Shown here piece after piece: positions 1 through 13,100 of a stretch of 42,090 nt of DNA. The DNA comes from Phoronis ovalis. Taxonomy: Eukaryota > Phoronida > Phoronidae. The notes beneath the pieces were generated by a model. That model had not been told where the DNA came from and did not search any database. It was given only the letters and a program-made list of their open reading frames with translations. Each line of letters begins with the position of its first letter. Positions within the stretch are counted from its first letter, which is position 1. A program made the translations under genes and the position numbers. The DNA is taken from contig JAOXYB010049168.1 of NCBI GenBank assembly GCA_028565635.1, forward strand, positions 2,105 to 44,194, read 5' to 3'.

Positions 1-189
1 ACCGTGATTTAACACCAAATATATGTATCAGCGGATGTACCTTTCTTTTTATTGTGTGTTTAAAAACTCATGAAAAAGATCCATCAATGTTAATAACTCT
101 TACAATGATTTTACCGTGATTTAACACCAAATATATGTATCAGCGGATGTACCTTTCTTTTTATTGTGTGTTTAAAAACTCATGAAAAA
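1..189. repeat. Two-copy direct repeat, period 112 bp
   Basis: The block beginning ACCGTGATTTAACACC at position 1 recurs at 113 and matches for about 77 bases (to about 77 and 189), differing only near the end. The first copy may extend left of the window. It lies in the intron just upstream of the first visible FMO exon and has no coding content. Confidence 0.9.
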
Positions 190-328
190 TATCTTTTTAT
201 ATCGTTTTTTACTTTTCAAAAAGCACTGAAATAATTACGAAATACTAAGTATTTAACATTCATAATTCAAGCTTCTCAATCAGAAATAGAAATTCACAAG
301 ACTAATATAATATCTGTTTTGCCTCTAG

Positions 329-3300
329 GCGGGTGCTGGTACTACAGTGACGAAACGAGACCAGATCAAGGATGTACCGTCTATCCAACACTGATCACTA
401 ATTCCAGTCGTGAAATCATGTGTTTTAGTGATTATCCAATGCCAGATCACTATCCACCATATCTTCCACACAATCTGTATTTTGAATATCTTCAAAGCTT
501 TGCAAAAAAGTTCAATCTCAATAAATATATCACATTCAATACTAAATGTATTCGAATTGTCAAAACAGCCGACTATGAAATTACTGGCAATTGGAATATC
601 ACTACGCAAGAAAACGGGAAAGAACCAAAAACGGAAATATTTCCAAGAATAATTGTTGCTACTGGCTTTTTTCGACGCCCTGTTTTCCCAACGACTCCTG
701 GTATAGAGGATTACCAAGGCATAAAGATGCACAGTCAAGCATTCAGATATTCTCATCCGTTTAAAGATAAAGTTGTACTGGTTGTTGGTATGTTGATTTA
801 CTGTCACTTATTTATTTCTGACGTGGTTAAACTAGTATATAACAAAGTTTATTCGGCTTTGAAAGTATTTCATAATTTTCCCAAGATTAGAAGATACGAT
901 AGGTCAGTCAAGAAAAATAACGTACAATTTCCTTTCAGAATTTTCATGAATTATAAAATGTCATGCGCAGTTCCTACGACACATTCCAAAATACAAAAAA
1001 TCTCGAACGAATACCAAGAATTTATGTACATTCTAAACTAATTTCGTCCAATAAGGATGTATTTAGATATGCAGTAACTAAGACGATTGTGCCTATATGT
1101 TTAAGGTAATTCTCATTCCGCTGGGGACGCGTCCTCTGAGCTCAGCCATTATGCTAAACAAGTGTACATGAGTGTAGGCAGGGGATGCTGGGTTATTCCA
1201 AAGATGGCAGATCAAGGAATACCCCGTGACTTAATTCAAAGTCGGTTCTTACTAAACGCCGTTCCAAGAAGAATTGTGGAAGGTGTTATTAAAAAGGCAG
1301 CTAACGCGAGAATGAACCATGAAAACTACGGATTGATTCCTAGTTGTGGGCCTTTGCACTCCTCAGTTATGACAAGTGATGAAATTGGCTTTCGAATAAT
1401 GGCAGGAAGAGTAATCGTTAAACCATACGTATCAAGGTTAGTAAAACAATATATGTATTATTAACGTTGATCCGCTATGGGAGCAACCCTCTTGGTTTTG
1501 TAAGTTTTCTTCTTCCAATTTTCAGCAAGCTATATCTCGAAGACGGTTACAGTTAGGTACATGATACTTTAGTTGTGACATCCCAAGAGTAAGCCATTGT
1601 TATCCTTTAGGTCAAAAGGTCATTTGGATCGAGAGCAAAGGTTAAATTTCTAAAATTGCTCAAATTGTTCAAAAATAATGGTATCGAGTTATTACGAGGT
1701 GATTTAAACGTACGTAAAGTCAGAATCAGATACAGATTCAGATTCAGAATTAGATTCAACGTAAAGTCAGAACCAGATTCAGATTCAAATTCAGATTCAG
1801 TTTCGAAAAAGAGAATTAAAAATGCCCTCAATGGCAGGTATTTGATAAAAACGTAACACGCTTTTAATTTGACATATGACAGTCTCAGAATCGATAGAGT
1901 TAATCTTCAGGACAAAGATAACGTAGAAGTAAAAATTTAAAATCTGTAAATGGCAGAAAGTAGCTTTTTATGCATTTTGAGGTCATCAAGTGGTCAAAAA
2001 GTCCAAAGCAAAGAATTTACAATATTTGCAGAAAAGTTCAAAAATGATGTTGAATGGTCATTTAGAGCTCATGTCACGTTCATAAAAGTTAATAGCAGCA
2101 ACCCTGCCTTTGCTAAAAGGCTATCTAGTTTGTCATGTTTTATTTCAAAATTTCCAAGTTATTAAATAATGTAAACAGTTCCTAAATAAAACAACACTTT
2201 TGACTGTTTTAAAAACGAATGAATCAATTATACTTTACTTCCCCGCTTCTACCAGAGGTCGCCACTATTGACAAAGATGTGAAAACACTGCACTGGGACA
2301 TGATTAATTATAAACTGAAGTATTACTGGTATTAAATGGTATTCACGGAGAATTTGTACTCTTACTTCGGTTTTGGTACATATCTTACAATTATTGATTG
2401 TACATGTATAGCAAATAAGCCTGTAAATGAATAAAGATTTTTATAGATTTATGTCACGTTTTGTAGCATAAAAAGAAATTCTGTAAATCAATCACATGCC
2501 AGACACGTGATGGTTGTATTTCTTCATTAGAAATTTTTCGAATTGTGTAATATACAGGAAGTATTATGTTTCCAGGTATACTACACATGGGGCTGTATTC
2601 GAAGATGGGACCAGTCTGAACCATATAGACGCTGTTGTATTTGCCACGGGTTATAAACTGGACTACACCATTGTTGATAAAGACATTGTAGCAGGTCTAG
2701 TCTATTTAATTATAATCGTCCTAAATTTGGCATAAAACACAATTAATATTCAGTACCATTACAATAACAATTCCCCTTTTTATAAGCTTGTTGCAGCCGA
2801 AAAATTTACACAGAATTTTAATCATGTCGAAGACCAAGATAAGCCGAACTTTTGTGCAGACTTGATAATTTTAAATATTTTTCGCAATGCTGACTGTAGA
2901 CCACCTGGTGGATGTTTTGGATATCACGAGCGGAAAAATTACGACTTTTAAAAATACAGAACTTGTGCTTGTTTCATGATTAAATGATAATTTGGACATA
3001 CTTCGATTTCATAACTAAATTGTGTGTATGGGAAGTTTATGGTAAAGATTAAGCACTTCAAACTCGTGTTACATTTTCACATTCAGCGTAGCGTGTACAG
3101 TATCAGTCTGAATGTCAGGATGTTTTGCGTGTCGTATAACAATGCCAAGTGCAGCAAAAAAAACTGATTTTAGCTGTACAGTACTACTACATGTATTCTT
3201 AAATTCTTTAATATTTTCTTTTATTTTCAGAGACGGAGAAGGGTTTACAAGTGTATAAATTTGTGTTTCCGGTGAACGAGCCTAAACACACGATGGGTCT

Positions 3301-4379
3301 TGTAGGCTGCTTCTATACTATGGGGGGTCATCCACCTGCAATGGAGGTGCAAGCAAGATGGGTGGCAAGGGTATTTGCTGGTAATTTACCAAACATATTA
3401 TAGTTTGACTGACTTGAGAATGACTGTTACAGGATACTGCTGACAATTATTATTACGATGCTCTGGCGCATAATGACAAATGTTTGATTTGTTTGTGAGA
3501 CTTATTTAGGCGTTCTTTTTAGGTTAATTATCAATTTAAATAAAAATGAACATTTAGTAATATTTTCGTAATATGTTCTATTGCTTTACAACTGTGGAGT
3601 CTTTGTTATGCCCCTTTATACGTTCTGAGTGTTATTATCATTCTGTAGGAAAATTGTCTCTACCAAGAAAAGAGGACATGGCAGTAGATGTTATTAAAAC
3701 ACGGGAAGCACTGACCAAACAGTTCGGAACTTTCAAATTACTTGTATGTTAACCACATCGTCATATGATACTTGTGCTTTTGTAAAACCAACACATATCC
3801 TAAACAAACAGAACTATTCAATTTGCATGACGTATCGAATATCACTGCCAAACTATTAAATTTAGCTTAAGAGGTAAACTAGGCAACTTTAAAATATCTT
3901 TGCTGTTATATAGTATAATGAAGTACAGTATCTGCTGCTAATTACAATTATGCCTCACGTATTCTAAATATGTATTATTAACAAATCATAATTCCTAACA
4001 TATGTACATTATTGTTATAATTTTAGGAACAATAATTAGCTTTATTTTACAGTTAACCAACCTAGACTATAGAGACGAGATTGCCGAACAGCTCGGTTGT
4101 AAGCCACAATTCTGGAATTTGTTGTTTCGTGATCCTGTTTTGGCATTTAAATGCCAATTTGGCACAGCCTTCCCGTTCCAGTACCGTCTCCAAGGACCCA
4201 ACACATGGGACGGTGCAAAAAAAGCTAATGATGAAGCATTTAAAAGGACCGTACTAGCAACAAAAACCAGGGTGCTGAAGAAACTACACACCTCTGAAGC
4301 AGGGTTTATTAAGAAAATATTGCAAATATTATGTTTGGGGGTAGTGTTTCTGGGTATATTTATAAAATTGTATGTGTAA
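329..4379 (+). CDS. Flavin-containing monooxygenase (FMO), 3' six exons; 5' end outside window
   Basis: FAD- and NADPH-dependent monooxygenase that oxygenates nitrogen and sulfur nucleophiles, normally anchored in the ER membrane. Exons read from frame and GT-AG sites: 329-787, 1106-1436, 2576-2694, 3231-3380, 3649-3743, 4053-4379, giving 492 residues plus stop. Phases join cleanly at every junction. The visible part starts at GGCWYYSDE, just after the missing FAD Rossmann motif (about 35-40 residues). Landmarks in order are ATGFFRRP, the FMO fingerprint as YQGIKMHSQAF (Y instead of the usual F), VLVVG joined across an intron to NSHSAGD (the NADPH-binding motif), FATGY, QARWVARVF, YRLQGP and WDGAKKA. 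It ends in a hydrophobic helix (LGVVFLGIFIKLYV), typical of the FMO membrane anchor. Full-length vertebrate FMOs are about 530-560 residues, so little is missing. No frameshift or internal stop was seen. The invertebrate subtype was not resolved, so no symbol is given. Confidence 0.93.
1471..2128 (+). mobile_element. Helitron-like nonautonomous element, copy A (FMO intron)
   Basis: It begins TCCGCTATGGGAGCAA after an A and ends CTAG (2125-2128) before a T, as Helitrons do (A|TC...CTAG|T). A 16-nt hairpin GCCTTTGCTAAAAGGC (6-bp arms) lies just before the CTAG. The interior shares blocks with copies at 6886-7560 and 12666-13320: a segment reading CAGCAAGCTATAT near the start, AGGTCA-rich stretches, and the last 60 bases. 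A GATTCA-type simple repeat sits inside at about 1720-1802. No protein is encoded. Confidence 0.7.
1720..1856 (+). repeat. Degenerate GATTCA hexamer repeat plus flank, shared with 36775-36870
   Basis: CAGATTCAGATTCA-type hexamers run from about 1720 to 1802. They are followed by a unique flank containing GAAAAAGAG, AAAATGCC, ATGGCAGGTATTT and ATAAAAA. The same hexamer-plus-flank order recurs at 36775-36870, so the two are copies of one dispersed sequence. The frames that read through it are serine/aspartate low-complexity and are not genes. Confidence 0.75.
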
Positions 4380-4716
4380 TTTTGTGATCTATTGTTTTAG
4401 TTTTAGTTTGAATAACTTCCCACATTTTTCGCAGAGTGATATACAAAACAATGTCAAAGGCCGTGTCTGTAAATTTAATTACTAATTTATGTTAATGAAT
4501 CTAATTTTATTGCGACATATGGAGTTAGTATAAATCGAAATGTTCATTCGATCTAGTGCAATAAGAGTAAAGAAACCCTGTTCAATGTTGCATTTAGATA
4601 ATGTTATATAAAGTTATAGTTGCCCAGATCCTTTTGGGCTTAATATTGTAAGATACATGTTATTATTTATAAACAACACCTGTGCTGGTTTATCAGTATA
4701 AGTTCCAGTTTTTAAG

Positions 4717-4722
4717 AATAAA
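4717..4722 (+). promoter_or_regulatory. Polyadenylation signal AATAAA, FMO
   Basis: Canonical AATAAA about 340 bases after the FMO stop codon; the intervening sequence is AT-rich and noncoding. Confidence 0.5.
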
Positions 4723-6885
4723 GTGACGGCTATATGATTTCATTTTTCATTCTCTTCCATGTTTACACCCAAGCACCGGTATGGGTTATAACGCGACACT
4801 CCTCTGCGTCTGTTTCTCATATTACCTCGAAATTTATAGGTTACTATTAATGTTTTAAATAGATCTAACAAAGCTGTGGTAATTAGATGATCGATTACTC
4901 AAATTACTGTACCTTTTATGTAATTTCTATGAACAGTTTCTCTTTCTATACATATATATGTTCAATAGAACATACAGTCGGTGTTTTTTTTACATATGAA
5001 GTTTTTTTAATTTTAGTTTATTTGTTAAAATCGAACCTATGACGGATAAAATGTTACCACAAAACGTTAAAGATGTTTGAACAAAAAATAACCAGAGAAG
5101 TGAAAAAGTGCTATTAATTCACGATTGAAGTGTTCAGCATGCGGCGGACACATTTTGCATTTTGTTAGGCTAAGCTAGACCCCTCAAGTTGACTGGTTTA
5201 AATACAAAATAGGTATCACATTTTTTCTCACAAAATAAATGTTTTCTGAAACTTTAAAATTCAGGCTGTGTTTTAAAACTCGTAAGTGCGATGTACAAAA
5301 TTTAATTAACGTTTAATGATACCTCATAAAAGTCATTAGGTACATCCTACTGGAAAACTCATTGAATCTACATTCGTGCTAACTACGTTTTAAGCATGTG
5401 AATGATACTCTCAAAATTTGTTATTTACCATTTTTATATCACACCAGTGCTTTTGGTTTTATAATGAATTTAATGTTAGTATGTTAAAATTTTTTAATAA
5501 TTTTTACACTTAAACTGTTGTAAAGGAATTCACAAATATTCACAAAAACGTTGCAATTTCAACTAATTAATTAAAATTCTGTCTTGATATTCAATGTTTG
5601 CATTCTTTATTATGTTTGGGAAAGGTCAAGCTGTCACTCAACTATAATCCCTCCTTCGTGTAACCCAGATCACAAAGCAGGTAATAAAATAACAATAATA
5701 ATTGTCAAGTATTCACCACAGGAAAGAGTTAACATATGATACCTGATAACACTTTCGCTTTTTTAGTTGCCAAAAGTTAAATGACTAATTTAAAAAATCC
5801 GCTAGTAAAAATTATGCTATAAAAGCTATTTGTTTTTACCAATTTCTCGTCTAAAAATCAGAAAAATGACACTTTTATCGAAACGACAGTTTTATATGAT
5901 GTAAATTTATTTCATACTGGTACACAGACGATACTATGAAAGACTATTAAAACTTCGGACAAGTGATTCAAAAGTTATGAGCATTCGTTGAATATAGTGG
6001 GCTACTATATATACTTTATCTTAATAAATATAGGCACGACACGATACACATGTACCTCAATTACGAACGGTGTTACAGACTAATTAACTTTACATGTAAT
6101 TATAAACAATTTCTAGTTCCAGCAGTTCTCCTAGTACTCTATTAACGAACACCAAAGTTGCAGGAATGGCTCCCCGCGGAACGGTCCCCGGAAATTAAGA
6201 CTCGTGATTTATTATTCTAAGTCATTTCATAGATGGGGTCATGTCTCCGCTAAACAACAAAAGTAAGTATTTCTCGCTGTTTTTGCAGATAAAATTACAT
6301 TTTCTGAATCTTCTCGTGACCACTTTTGTCATTTCATGGGTCAAATCCGGGTTATGCCTCGTCTGACCATTTTTAAAAGGGCGATGTTTAAGTGCCGTAC
6401 TTAATTACTTCCAGCATGATGGGGAAAAAACAAGATTAAACTTATTAAAAAAAAACACAAGTAGGGTCTGATATCAGATTATACACTTTTTATACACTGC
6501 TGAGTCTATAAATTCTGAGTTTAAGTGCCATTTTCTTAATATAAAAAACTTGTCGACTGCATATAGCCCGTCTTGATAACAGGGCATAAGAGCTTCGTAA
6601 CTGGTGCTACCATTTGCATTCCATCCAGATGCTGATTATCTTTTTAAACATTTATACTCTGACACTTATACTTCATTGAAATCACCTGCTATACACAAAA
6701 TGTAATTAAAACGTATTGCCGGGACGTATTGCAACGTATGAAAAGCTTTAGAAAAGCTACCAGTAAAATGCAATTACCAGCACATACACAAGCATACTTT
6801 TTAGCAATTTTTATGAAATATGAAAACTGAAGTGAGACCTTCAATATTAGGATTGCTGTTGTAGGCAACACGATAGGAGGTAGGG

Positions 6886-7560
6886 TCCCTATATGGGTAT
6901 ATGGCACTTGAGATGTGATATTTTGAGGTGTGGATCATTTTTGAGGTCAAACTGGGGTAAAAGTTTTAAAATTGCTTAAAACGTCCAAAAATGATGTTTT
7001 CATGTTATACAGATCGATGTCATTCATTTTGTTGACATTTGAAACTATTTAAAAGAATTCTTAAAAGTGATATTTTTATTTTTTTGGCATATTTTCAATT
7101 AAATCTATGGAGGGGACGTTCCGAGAATCAACAACGATTGGCTATACAGGGTCTATACGGACTTGAAGTTTTACATGACATTACCCGGAATTAACATCAC
7201 TAGTGTGGGGATAGTTGACCTTGGAGTTGCAATGTCATATAACATATAAAGGCCAAAAGGTAGTCCTAATCTTGTGAAATTTTCAAAAATGAGGTTACTA
7301 ACGATCTTGCCAATTTACGACAGAACAACCTTGCTGATCCAAGGTATTATTGTGTAGTACCCCACGATGAGTGTACACGTGATACATGTCATACATTCGT
7401 GTAGTGCCTTGTCCAACATCATAGATCCACTCAGCATTGCTACAGTGGTTATAGGGTTCAATTTAAGGTCAAAAGATTTGAAAAATTAAATTCTTAAAAT
7501 TTGATGCAAGTCTCGGAGGCTAGAAGCAATAACCCTTGCCTTTGCTAAAATGTTATCTAG
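6886..7560 (+). mobile_element. Helitron-like nonautonomous element, copy B
   Basis: It starts near TCCCTATATGGGTA and ends TTATCTAG before T. The terminal hairpin is partly decayed (GCCTTTGCTAAAATGT). The middle carries the family blocks TTTTTTGGCATATTTTCAAT, TATGGAGGGGACGTTC and a TTGACCTTGGAG segment. At 675 bp it matches copies A (658) and C (655). Confidence 0.6.
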
Positions 7561-10019
7561 TTTAAAAAACATTTACATTAGACTAATAATCATCAACAAG
7601 TTTCAAATAAAGAATTCCATACGTACTCAAACATAGGGGATGCGCTCTCATGCTGTGAACTTGATTTACAATAGTTTAAGAGCTCTCTATAATAATAAGT
7701 TCAGTAGCCTAGGCTAAATAGCCCATTAGCAAAAAAATCCAACACAAAAAAATAAAAAAGACACTAAGGTAATAAGGAATATACAATTACATCAAGCCAG
7801 CAGTTACACAAGCATATACATTAAGTACAAACCAATACGAAATCACATGAGATCTATTACATTTATGGTAGGCAGGATATAGTGTATCAAGAGACTGTCA
7901 CTATAAATCCTCCTACAGGTATAAATCCCAAGTATACATACAAAAAAGGACTGTTTTTTTGCACAAAACAGTAACTCTATATTTAAAGACATTATGAACA
8001 AAAGCAGCCACATTGTTAAACGTCCGGCTTCTGTTCGCGAATTTCCAATCGAAATCGTGAGAGAGAATGTTTGTGACGGATAGAAATTTTGCCTAAATAG
8101 CCTTCAAAACCAAAGAACAATTTAAAATGAGTACATGCATATATATTCTGGCTTTTGCTGGAGCTGTACAATTTGCTGTGCCAGTTAGCATCAGTTAGTC
8201 TCTGGTGTGCTAAAGATAAGACTTTTTTAGTGTCACCAACATTCTGCATTGTAAAAAATTGACCTAGCCCCAAACTATATTTATTGAGGTGTTATCATTA
8301 ATATGAGGTAAATCTGGAAGTTTAAAAGAAGACATTTTAATAGTGAAGTAATTCACAAGTGTTACCGATTGATTATAATACTAGTAAGCAGCTATAGAAT
8401 TTTATAGAAATATACATTTGCATGTTATCTTTACTGGAATATCATGAGAACAGTTCAGCAATCTGCCTCTGTGAGCTGTCCTCTGGCGGGCCTCTTATCT
8501 GTTCCAATCTGCCGTGTACAAATTGGTTATAGCTTCCTTCATATAAGTCTGCAGAATAGACAGTCGAGTGACCTCACCTAACTGTGACAACCTTTACACA
8601 GTGGACGTGAGGTACAGATTAAAGATACACGCCTTCGACGCATACACAATTTATCGGTCATTAAATGTATCCGTATTTTAGAAAATTAATATCGGATATA
8701 ATAAATCCTTGTATTAAACGCAACTGAACTCCTTAATTTTTTCTAAATCGGATACTTTACTTATTATAATATTTATGTAAAACGCAAACATCGCAAAACT
8801 GTTACTCATAGTTTGCCGTTATCTATACATTAAATTGTAGACGTTTTATCTGTTTTATAGTCAGTTGCAGTTGTCATCACTGGGCCATCATAGCAATCTA
8901 CCCCTATTTCACCTTCAGTACAAAGTAGACTAAATAACCTACTAACACATTTTCCTATGCGTATGTTCGTTTATTGCGCACCAAAGACATTATAATACAA
9001 GTGGGATCTGTAATTAAAGATAATTGAAATAAATATCAAATAATTCAAAATAGTGTCTAGAAACTTACTTTTCCTTTTAAGTTAAAGGAGAAAAACTTAA
9101 CTTTTCTAGTTTATTTAATATTCCTTTGAATTTTAAAAAGAAGAAAAATATTTGATTTCTAGCTTACCTTACGCATAACATATATACCATATAGCATATG
9201 ATAGCGTATCCTTTAAAAAGCACTTATATATAATATTGTGTGTTAGTACTAACTGCAATAAATTTATAAAATCCAAATAATATTTCTAACGACTGGTGGC
9301 AGTCTAACCATAAACTAAGTTCCAAAATTCAACGAAACTTGAAGGATGGTGTATCTGAGGGTACGTTCTTGACTTCTACTATCTCTAGCACTACGATTCA
9401 AACAGAAGAAAATCAAATACATGTGAAAAAGTTAAATTTATGTACGTTTGTAACTAAATTTGTTATATTTACTCATGGTATTTTCATGGTAATCCCGGGG
9501 GGATATTTCACAAAATTTTTGGTGCGGCACAAAATATGGCGCGGCACAGGCTTAAAACCTGAATCCTCCTTTCCCAAAAATAATGGTTTGGTTGACTTTT
9601 TTTTGCTAAAAACCTGATTATCAAGTTTGTGTATATTACAAAACCGGTTTGTTCATAATAAAAAAAAATGTTTGCTAATATTGGTTTTAATCAATGTTAT
9701 GAGGGTATTGCAGCAATGAAAAGCAATTCATTAATATTCCTTTTTTAATATAACTTATTTTTTAAAGCAAGATCCTCTGCTAATTTGGTCACAAGACGGA
9801 TCCTCCTTTCGTACGCACATATATATCTGGAAGCCTGACTAGTGTAGATTTACTCTCCTTTGCACTTGTCAGTGGAATTTGTGCCAGGTGGTACCTTGGT
9901 AATAAATATACTTTCCTCAGCGTCCAATAAAATTTGATGATGATGAGTAACCCCCGGTTACAAGCAGACTGGAAATCCAACTGCTATTTGAATTTAATGA
10001 CGTTAAAAGCTTGGAACGT

Positions 10020-10027
10020 CATAAAAG
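10020..10027 (+). promoter_or_regulatory. Possible TATA-like box for CA-A
   Basis: CATAAAAG lies 77-84 bases upstream of the CA-A start codon, a distance that allows a short 5' UTR. It is a single weak motif and no transcription start is known. Confidence 0.25.
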
Positions 10028-10103
10028 GCAGATTTTTTTCTTGGAGTCTTATATGCTTACCGTATTCAGACGCTGGTTGGACGTTTTTTCAGAGAGATCA
10101 GAG

Positions 10104-13100
10104 ATGGTGCTTGCTGTATTTGTCCTGCTGGCATTGTGCACAGATTACGCGCACTCAGCATCTGGGCGTAAGTTATTTTAATTTAATTGCATTTGTTTAT
10201 TTTCAATTTTAGAAAAAAATAATTTCAAATTTTATTAACTTTCAATATCAAAGATAACGGAGACAATTATTTCATTTTTTTATTATATAAGCTTTAGTTA
10301 TTTAATAGAAACGGGTCAAATCTTATATATAAGTCCTAAAATGCAGAACGAAACCAATTTTATACCCTGACACATGCAAAAACATTGTTATGCAGAAAGT
10401 ATTGCTACTCGTCGACGCATTATAGCTAAATTCATAGGTAAATACACCCGATAATCATATCATAATTAGTTTTAGACACAATGTGTAAAACAAACTATTG
10501 CCATACCGTGCGTGCGCTCAATTACAAACATTAAAAAGCTGGAATTTTTTAACATTCTTGTATCGAAAAAAAAATGTGAAACAAATCATAACGAAACTGA
10601 TAACACAAGATTATTAGTATTAGCGCTACAGTAAAAATAAAATCATAAACCAATTAAACAAAACTGATTGTATATGTGTTATCAATGTTCAGCTAGTATT
10701 ACAGAAGTTTACGAACTTATGAAAGTAACACCTATTTATCTATGTTTAGTCTACATGATAAAGGTTTGTTAACTTCTGTTAAGTTGCTTGTAGGGATCCG
10801 CTCAAGCGGGCCATCTTGTAAGGGTCCACACAAAACATGGAATTTGGAATCTGGAACCGAGTCAAAAAATAAATTTAGTATGGGATGTTGAAAAAACAAA
10901 TTGGTTTCTTGTTCGATCAGGCGGGAAGTTAAATTGCGCGTTTGACAATCTTGTGGTCTTCTTAGGATGGTGGTGCGCCCTCAACAAAATGAAAAAAGTT
11001 TAAACAATTTGTGTCCATGAGCATTACAAACCAATTTTCTTAGAAGATTATAATAATATCTTACTCTGGTAAACGCGTAAAAGTTTGTTTTAAGCCCGAT
11101 GTTTATGCCATAGTGCCCAACATTCCGCTAAAATCTCGATTGATGATTGATGGGATCGAAAATTTACCTAACCAATTATGCAGACATGCACTTGTAGAAT
11201 GGGTTGTATTATCATTGTACATTTTTTTAAACTGAAGGTTTTCCACTCAAATTGCATAAAGTGGTGATAAATTATTTTTTTCAATTGTGTAAGATATATG
11301 CTGCTAGGTTGAAACTATTTTTCAGAAGAGGTCCAAAATTCCAATTTTATATATTTCTATTAGTATTACCAAATGTTTTAAAATTTATTGATAGGACTTG
11401 TTCTGAATGAAGAAATAAGAGTAAAATTGTCAAAATTATCAATCCAAGTAAACTTAAATGTTGTGTTCCGCTTTATAATCAACTAGCAATTACATATTTA
11501 ATCAACTAGGAATTATATAATAATTAATCCTTTTTTAGTCTGTAGACACTCGAAGCATTATTCTAGTAACTTTCGCAAGTTACTGTTTTTTTCATTAAGT
11601 TTGGTGCGTAAAAGTCAAAATTAAGATTACACAGTGACACAAATTGCAGCGAATGTGAATAATGGGATCCATTGAGTAACTTCACAGAAAAATGGATACA
11701 TAGCTTTAGAACAGTACAAATAAATAATAGTGGAATGATATCCGAAGTGTTTTATCACAAAACTCAGTAATTTAACATTATCGGCTGTCTAAATAATGTA
11801 TGCCTCCCCTGCTGGAATTGTTTAGATTTTATCAACCCAGTGGCATATAAAAACTTTTCTAGTTTTGATAAAAACAAATTAATGTTTGTTTTCATACAAT
11901 TAATGCAGACAGTATGCGTCAGACCAAGGGTATTAAATTTTAAAATATAGTCGGTCAGACAGGGGTCAAACTTTTTATCAAAATAAATTGATCCCCTGCT
12001 TATTTAATTAGTGTCGTACCGAGTGCCATACCATTCTATAGAAAAATCAGTCGCCTATATCAAAAATGAGAATGTTATAAATATGTCGTGCTGCTATATG
12101 CTACCACTGCATGGTACTGATACAGATAGCAGATGCTTACAGCTGCCTAAAACTGTCAGTTTGCCTACACGCCTATCAAACATTAGGTCTTTTGCAAGCA
12201 CAACGTGGTTTGGTACGATTTCTTTATTTTTTTTAGTAAGCCTCATCCTGGGTCCTGCCTAGATCATAATGGAATCGTGTTTCCCATAAAGGTCGATTTC
12301 TGGTTTAAGTAGAAAGGGATGTGATATTTCACGAATAAAGGGATGGGTAAATAATTATCAGTTAAGTCGATATAAAAAGAGATGCGGCAATTAAGCCCTT
12401 GGCAGGTTTAAAGTATAGAGCCTGTTAGACTGACATCAGTCGTTAGAAACATTTAAACTTGGATTGTAATTAATAAATTGATTGCAGTTATTACACTGTA
12501 TAAATACATAGTATTTGCAATAAACTGAGCTCCCCTGTTAAGTGCTTTTAAAGAGTATAATACACAGTTTCCACAATAAACATATGTTTTTGTGTACATG
12601 TTTATGTGGCATATATTACCATTGCCCATAGGAGCCAATTGTTTTCCCGCTTTCATTAGGGTTGCTCCTATAAGGGAGCAAGCGTATTGGTTCTGTAAGA
12701 TTTCTTTCTTTTCTTCTTTTTCTTTTTCTTCCAATTTTCAGCAAGCTATATATCGAAGACGGTTACAGCGATGAACTTGGTATTTGATGTGTGACAACCC
12801 TGGGGTAGGCTATTGTTGACCTTGAGGTCAAAAGATCATTTGAAGGTCAAAGTTCAAATTTTGAAAAAAAATTCAAAATGTTCTAAAATGATTGTATTGA
12901 AATTTTCTAAAAGGTTTTATTTTTATTTTTTGGCATCTTTTCAATTAATTTATTGATCTTTGAATAGCTGACTTTGTGGTCGAAAGGTCATTTAGGGTCA
13001 AACATTCTAAAATTGCTCTAAATATTCCAAAATGATGGTATTAGGAATTAAAAGGTAATTTTTAAGCATCTTTTATATTAATTTTATGGAGGAAACATAC

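Larger units (their letters stand above)
4380..10103. other. Intergenic region between FMO and CA-A
   Basis: About 5.7 kb without a recognisable exon on either strand. It holds the FMO 3' UTR, the Helitron-like copy at 6886-7560, and AT-rich unique-looking DNA. Open frames here (for example 8016-8273 minus, 9339-9617 plus) are short, show no family motif and have no convincing splice context. Confidence 0.6.

Noticed and set aside
325-807. 160-codon minus-strand frame opposite the first visible FMO exon
   Set aside because: Shadow of a clear FMO exon on the plus strand with no similarity of its own.
8016-8273. 85-codon minus-strand frame
   Set aside because: No recognisable domain, splice context or signal; treated as chance.
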